64,000 bases of DNA from Bacteroidales bacterium (lineage in GTDB: Bacteria > Bacteroidota > Bacteroidia > Bacteroidales > UBA932), in the NCBI GenBank assembly GCA_015060245.1, contig SUYU01000011.1, positions 22,834 through 86,833 of the forward strand, given 5' to 3'. The notes beneath the pieces were generated by a model. That model had not been told where the DNA came from, ran no database searches, and saw only the letters and a program-made list of their open reading frames with translations. Shown one piece after another: positions 61,787 through 64,000 of this stretch. The position numbers and the translations under genes were made by a program. Position 1 is the stretch's first letter. Every line of letters begins with the position of its first letter.

Positions 61787-63391
61787 ATGAAAAAACTATT
61801 TTTAACTGCAGTGGCTGCAATGGGTTTGATTGCATGCGCAAACCAGGGCAGCGAAGAGCATCCACTGAAAGCGAAGGTGGAGAGTTATGCCGTTGTAGAG
61901 GTTAAATCACCTCTTTATGATGCTTTGTCAGAGAATGACAAGGAGATTCTTTCACTGTTCCGTCAGGCGGGTGAGATTATGGACCAACTCTTCTGGAAAC
62001 AGACATTTGGCGACAAAGCCGTAATGGAGGCCCTTACAAATGAGTATGAGCGTACATATGCAATGATCAATTATGGCCCTTGGGACAGGTTGGACAGCAA
62101 CAAACCATTTATTGAGGGATATGGCGAGAAGGGTGCCGGTTGCTGCTACTATCCGGCCGATATTACAAAAGAGGAGTTTGATGCATTTGAGGATCCCGAC
62201 AAGAACAGCCTCTACACTGTATTGCGCCGTAATGATGACGGTTCATTGAAATGTGTGTGGTACAAGGATGAGTACAAAGAGGAGTTGGAGAAGGTATGTG
62301 CCCTTTTGGAGAAGGCTGCGGAACTTACCACCAATGAGGGAATGCGCAATTATCTTACAGAAAGAGTCAAGGCTTTCCGTACCGATGACTATTTTGCAAG
62401 TGATATGGCATGGATGGATATGAAAGATTGCAATATGGATATTGTGATTGGCCCTATCGAAAACTATGACGACAAACTCAATGAGGCAAAGGCATCTTAT
62501 GAGTGCTTTATTCTTTTGAAGGACGAGGCTCGCAGTGCGAACCTTTCAAAATATGTGCAGTTGCTTCCAAAATTGCAGACAATGCTACCATGTGCTCCTG
62601 AGTACAAGACTTTTGTGCCTGGAACATCTTCTGATTTGAATGTTTATGATGCAATCTACTATGCCGGTGACTGTAACTCGGGCAGCAAGACCATTGCAAT
62701 CAACTTGCCTAATGATGACAGGGTACAGTTGGCAAAAGGTGCACGCCGTCTTCAACTTTACAACAGCATGATGGCAAAATTTGACAAGATTCTCAAACCT
62801 ATAGGAGAGGTGCTTGTTGAGCCTGAACAGCAAAAATATATGAGCGCAGATGCCTTTTTCTGGAATGTTACCTTCCATGAGGTTGCCCATGGCCTTGGCG
62901 TAAAACAGACTGTCAACGGCAAAGGTTCTGTTGATGCTGCAATGGGTTCGGAGAAGACTACCTGGGAAGAGGGCAAAGCCGATATCCTTGGTTTGTTCAT
63001 GGTTTGCAACCTGATTGATATGGGCGAAATTACCGACATTACAAAAGAGGAGGCTCTTGCAACATTCATCACCGGAATTGTACGTTCAGTACGATTTGGT
63101 TTCGCATCATCGCATGGTAAGGCAAACATGATGTGCTACAACTATATGGAGGAGCAGGGTGCCTTTACAAGAAATGCCGACGGCAAATACCACATTGACT
63201 TTGAGAAAGCACGTGCTGCTGTTGATTCATGGGCAAACATTATCATCACCACTCAGGCAACCGGTGATTATGAGTTTGCGAAGAAATACTCTTCGGAGCA
63301 TGCAAAAATTACCCCTGCATTGGAGGCTGACATAGCAAAAGTAAATGGTGCTGGCATCCCTCGCGATATCCGTTTCAACTTTGCGTGGTAA
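61787..63391 (+). CDS. M49 family dipeptidyl-peptidase III-like lipoprotein
   Basis: 534 residues. The ATG at 61787 gives MKKLFLTAVAAMGLIAC, a lipoprotein signal with Cys17. The zinc site is HEVAH (364-368) and EEGKAD (394-399), the latter being the second M49 motif E-E-x-x-A-D. The first motif is the five-residue HExxH form, not the HExxGH six-residue form of classical DPP III. It probably removes dipeptides from short peptides in the periplasm or at the surface. It is shorter than typical DPP III (about 650-720). Confidence 0.88.
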   Translation: MKKLFLTAVAAMGLIACANQGSEEHPLKAKVESYAVVEVKSPLYDALSENDKEILSLFRQAGEIMDQLFWKQTFGDKAVMEALTNEYERTYAMINYGPWDRLDSNKPFIEGYGEKGAGCCYYPADITKEEFDAFEDPDKNSLYTVLRRNDDGSLKCVWYKDEYKEELEKVCALLEKAAELTTNEGMRNYLTERVKAFRTDDYFASDMAWMDMKDCNMDIVIGPIENYDDKLNEAKASYECFILLKDEARSANLSKYVQLLPKLQTMLPCAPEYKTFVPGTSSDLNVYDAIYYAGDCNSGSKTIAINLPNDDRVQLAKGARRLQLYNSMMAKFDKILKPIGEVLVEPEQQKYMSADAFFWNVTFHEVAHGLGVKQTVNGKGSVDAAMGSEKTTWEEGKADILGLFMVCNLIDMGEITDITKEEALATFITGIVRSVRFGFASSHGKANMMCYNYMEEQGAFTRNADGKYHIDFEKARAAVDSWANIIITTQATGDYEFAKKYSSEHAKITPALEADIAKVNGAGIPRDIRFNFAW

Positions 63392-63709
63392 GAGGTTAGG
63401 AATTTGCGGATAGTCCTATAGAAAACAGGAACTTTTAGTGGACTGATCCAAAAATATCTCTCAGAAGAGCAATCCTTGTTGGAATATGATGTAACCCCAA
63501 AAGTCAGACAAAGGACTTTTGGGGTTCATGTCATAAACTCCGGCAGGAATTTACTGTTTATAGGAATCAATCTCTGCTCTGCCTCGCATCATATTGCGAC
63601 TTGCTGTATACTCTGTTGTTTGGCAACATAGTAGAATAAATATATTTTGTATATTTGGTGTAAAGAATCGGGATTTACCACTAACCAGAAAACTTATAGC
63701 CATTCTAAT
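63392..63709. other. Intergenic region with a perfect 13-bp hairpin
   Basis: AACCCCAAAAGTC (63493-63505) pairs perfectly with GACTTTTGGGGTT (63514-63526) around an 8-base loop, but there is no T run after it. A -7 box TATATTTG lies at 63650-63657. The rest is AT-rich and shows no supported gene. Confidence 0.55.
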
Positions 63710-64000
63710 ATGAGCGCATATCACAATATTAAACTTATTGCAATAGTGCCATAGCAATAGTTGCATTCACCTCATTACTAACAAAGAAATCTGCGAAGAA
63801 GAATACCCCTCAACAAATTGACGAGCAATCTTCGTATGCAACGGAGAATATATGGGAACAAGATGACGATGCGTTGTTTGACTCTATATACGACTATTTA
63901 TGCGACAAAAGCGATTATGGACACGACCTGTCAAAACTGAATGAGCAAGAAAAGGTTTTTATGGCAATGGCATTAGTAGCAGTAGAAGTAAATAACGGAG
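63710..64000 (+). pseudogene. DMP19/DUF4375-like membrane-anchored protein, apparent frameshift, partial
   Basis: The ATG at 63710 reads MSAYHNIKLIAIVP and then stops at 63752-63754. From about 63748 a frame shifted by one base reads AIAIVAFTSLLTKKSAKK and stays open to the window edge, ending LSKLNEQEKVFMAMALVAVE then VNNG. The join makes a perfect N-terminal transmembrane helix, and one missing G at GTG-CC would unite both parts. The VEVNNGG-type segment is the hallmark of the DMP19 (DUF4375) domain. It could be a pseudogene, a sequencing error, or real frameshifting. Function unknown. Confidence 0.6.

Noticed and set aside
63551..63766. 71-codon minus-strand frame near the right edge
   Set aside because: No recognisable features, and it overlaps the promoter and start of the DMP19-like gene; possibly a remnant, but not supportable.

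Overview
The window looks like a chromosomal segment of a Bacteroidales (Bacteroidota) bacterium. The reasons are: repeated promoter boxes of the Bacteroidetes form TAnnTTTG (sometimes with TTTG 19 bases upstream); almost no Shine-Dalgarno sequences in front of genes except a very strong one before rpsU; alpha-amylase/glycogen genes in the order known from Bacteroides; methylmalonyl-CoA mutase mutAB; and many family versions typical of the phylum (TraR/DksA-like regulator, long urocanase, M49 peptidase lipoprotein). No rRNA, tRNA, CRISPR array, prophage or complete insertion sequence was seen.

Layout. 0-3.5 kb: a partial secreted protein, dnaX, lptB, rpsU. 3.5-3.9 kb: a 48-residue peptide gene and a ~108-bp MITE-like inverted repeat. 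3.9-10.1 kb: hutU, then mutA-mutB. 10.2-15.4 kb: a leucine operon leuACDB behind a leader that carries a Leu-rich leader peptide, an antiterminator and a terminator. 15.4-18.2 kb (minus): efp, a transglutaminase-like lipoprotein and an O-methyltransferase. 18.2-26.9 kb: ispH (minus), cmk-ppx, an NtrX-like response regulator without a DNA-binding domain, a DUF4783 protein (minus), rlmH and a large NtrY-like sensor kinase. 26.9-28.2 kb: der (minus). 28.4-33.0 kb: a tightly packed five-gene cassette of PqqD-like protein, NTP_transf_5 nucleotidyltransferase, ABC exporter, HPr-kinase-like protein and S26-type peptidase, which resembles peptide-modification (RiPP) loci but has no cyclase, radical SAM enzyme or visible precursor. 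33.0-35.8 kb (minus): engB, prs, nadE and a small Cys-rich membrane protein. 35.9-47.4 kb: xseAB, a glycogen block (branching enzyme, debranching enzyme, glycosyltransferase, GH57, phosphorylase) and ribF. 47.4-49.6 kb: greA (with a hairpin in its leader), a HIT protein and a thioredoxin-fold lipoprotein lacking CXXC. 49.6-55.7 kb (minus): a double-glycine-peptide export locus made of a C39-peptidase ABC transporter, a 52-bp tandem array, two overlapping small genes with matching GG leaders, a folded spacer, a TolC-like protein, an HlyD-like protein and tsaB. 55.8-61.5 kb: cvpA (minus), ileS, a TraR/DksA-like gene, lspA, and an ECF sigma factor (minus). 61.8-63.4 kb: an M49 peptidase lipoprotein. 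The last 600 bases are AT-rich and hold a hairpin and the start of a DMP19/DUF4375-like gene with an apparent one-base frameshift.

The two most interesting systems are the PqqD/nucleotidyltransferase/ABC/HprK/S26 cassette (28.4-33.0 kb) and the two-peptide GG-leader export locus (50.3-55.7 kb). The leucine attenuator is the clearest regulatory element: all of its parts can be read directly from the sequence.
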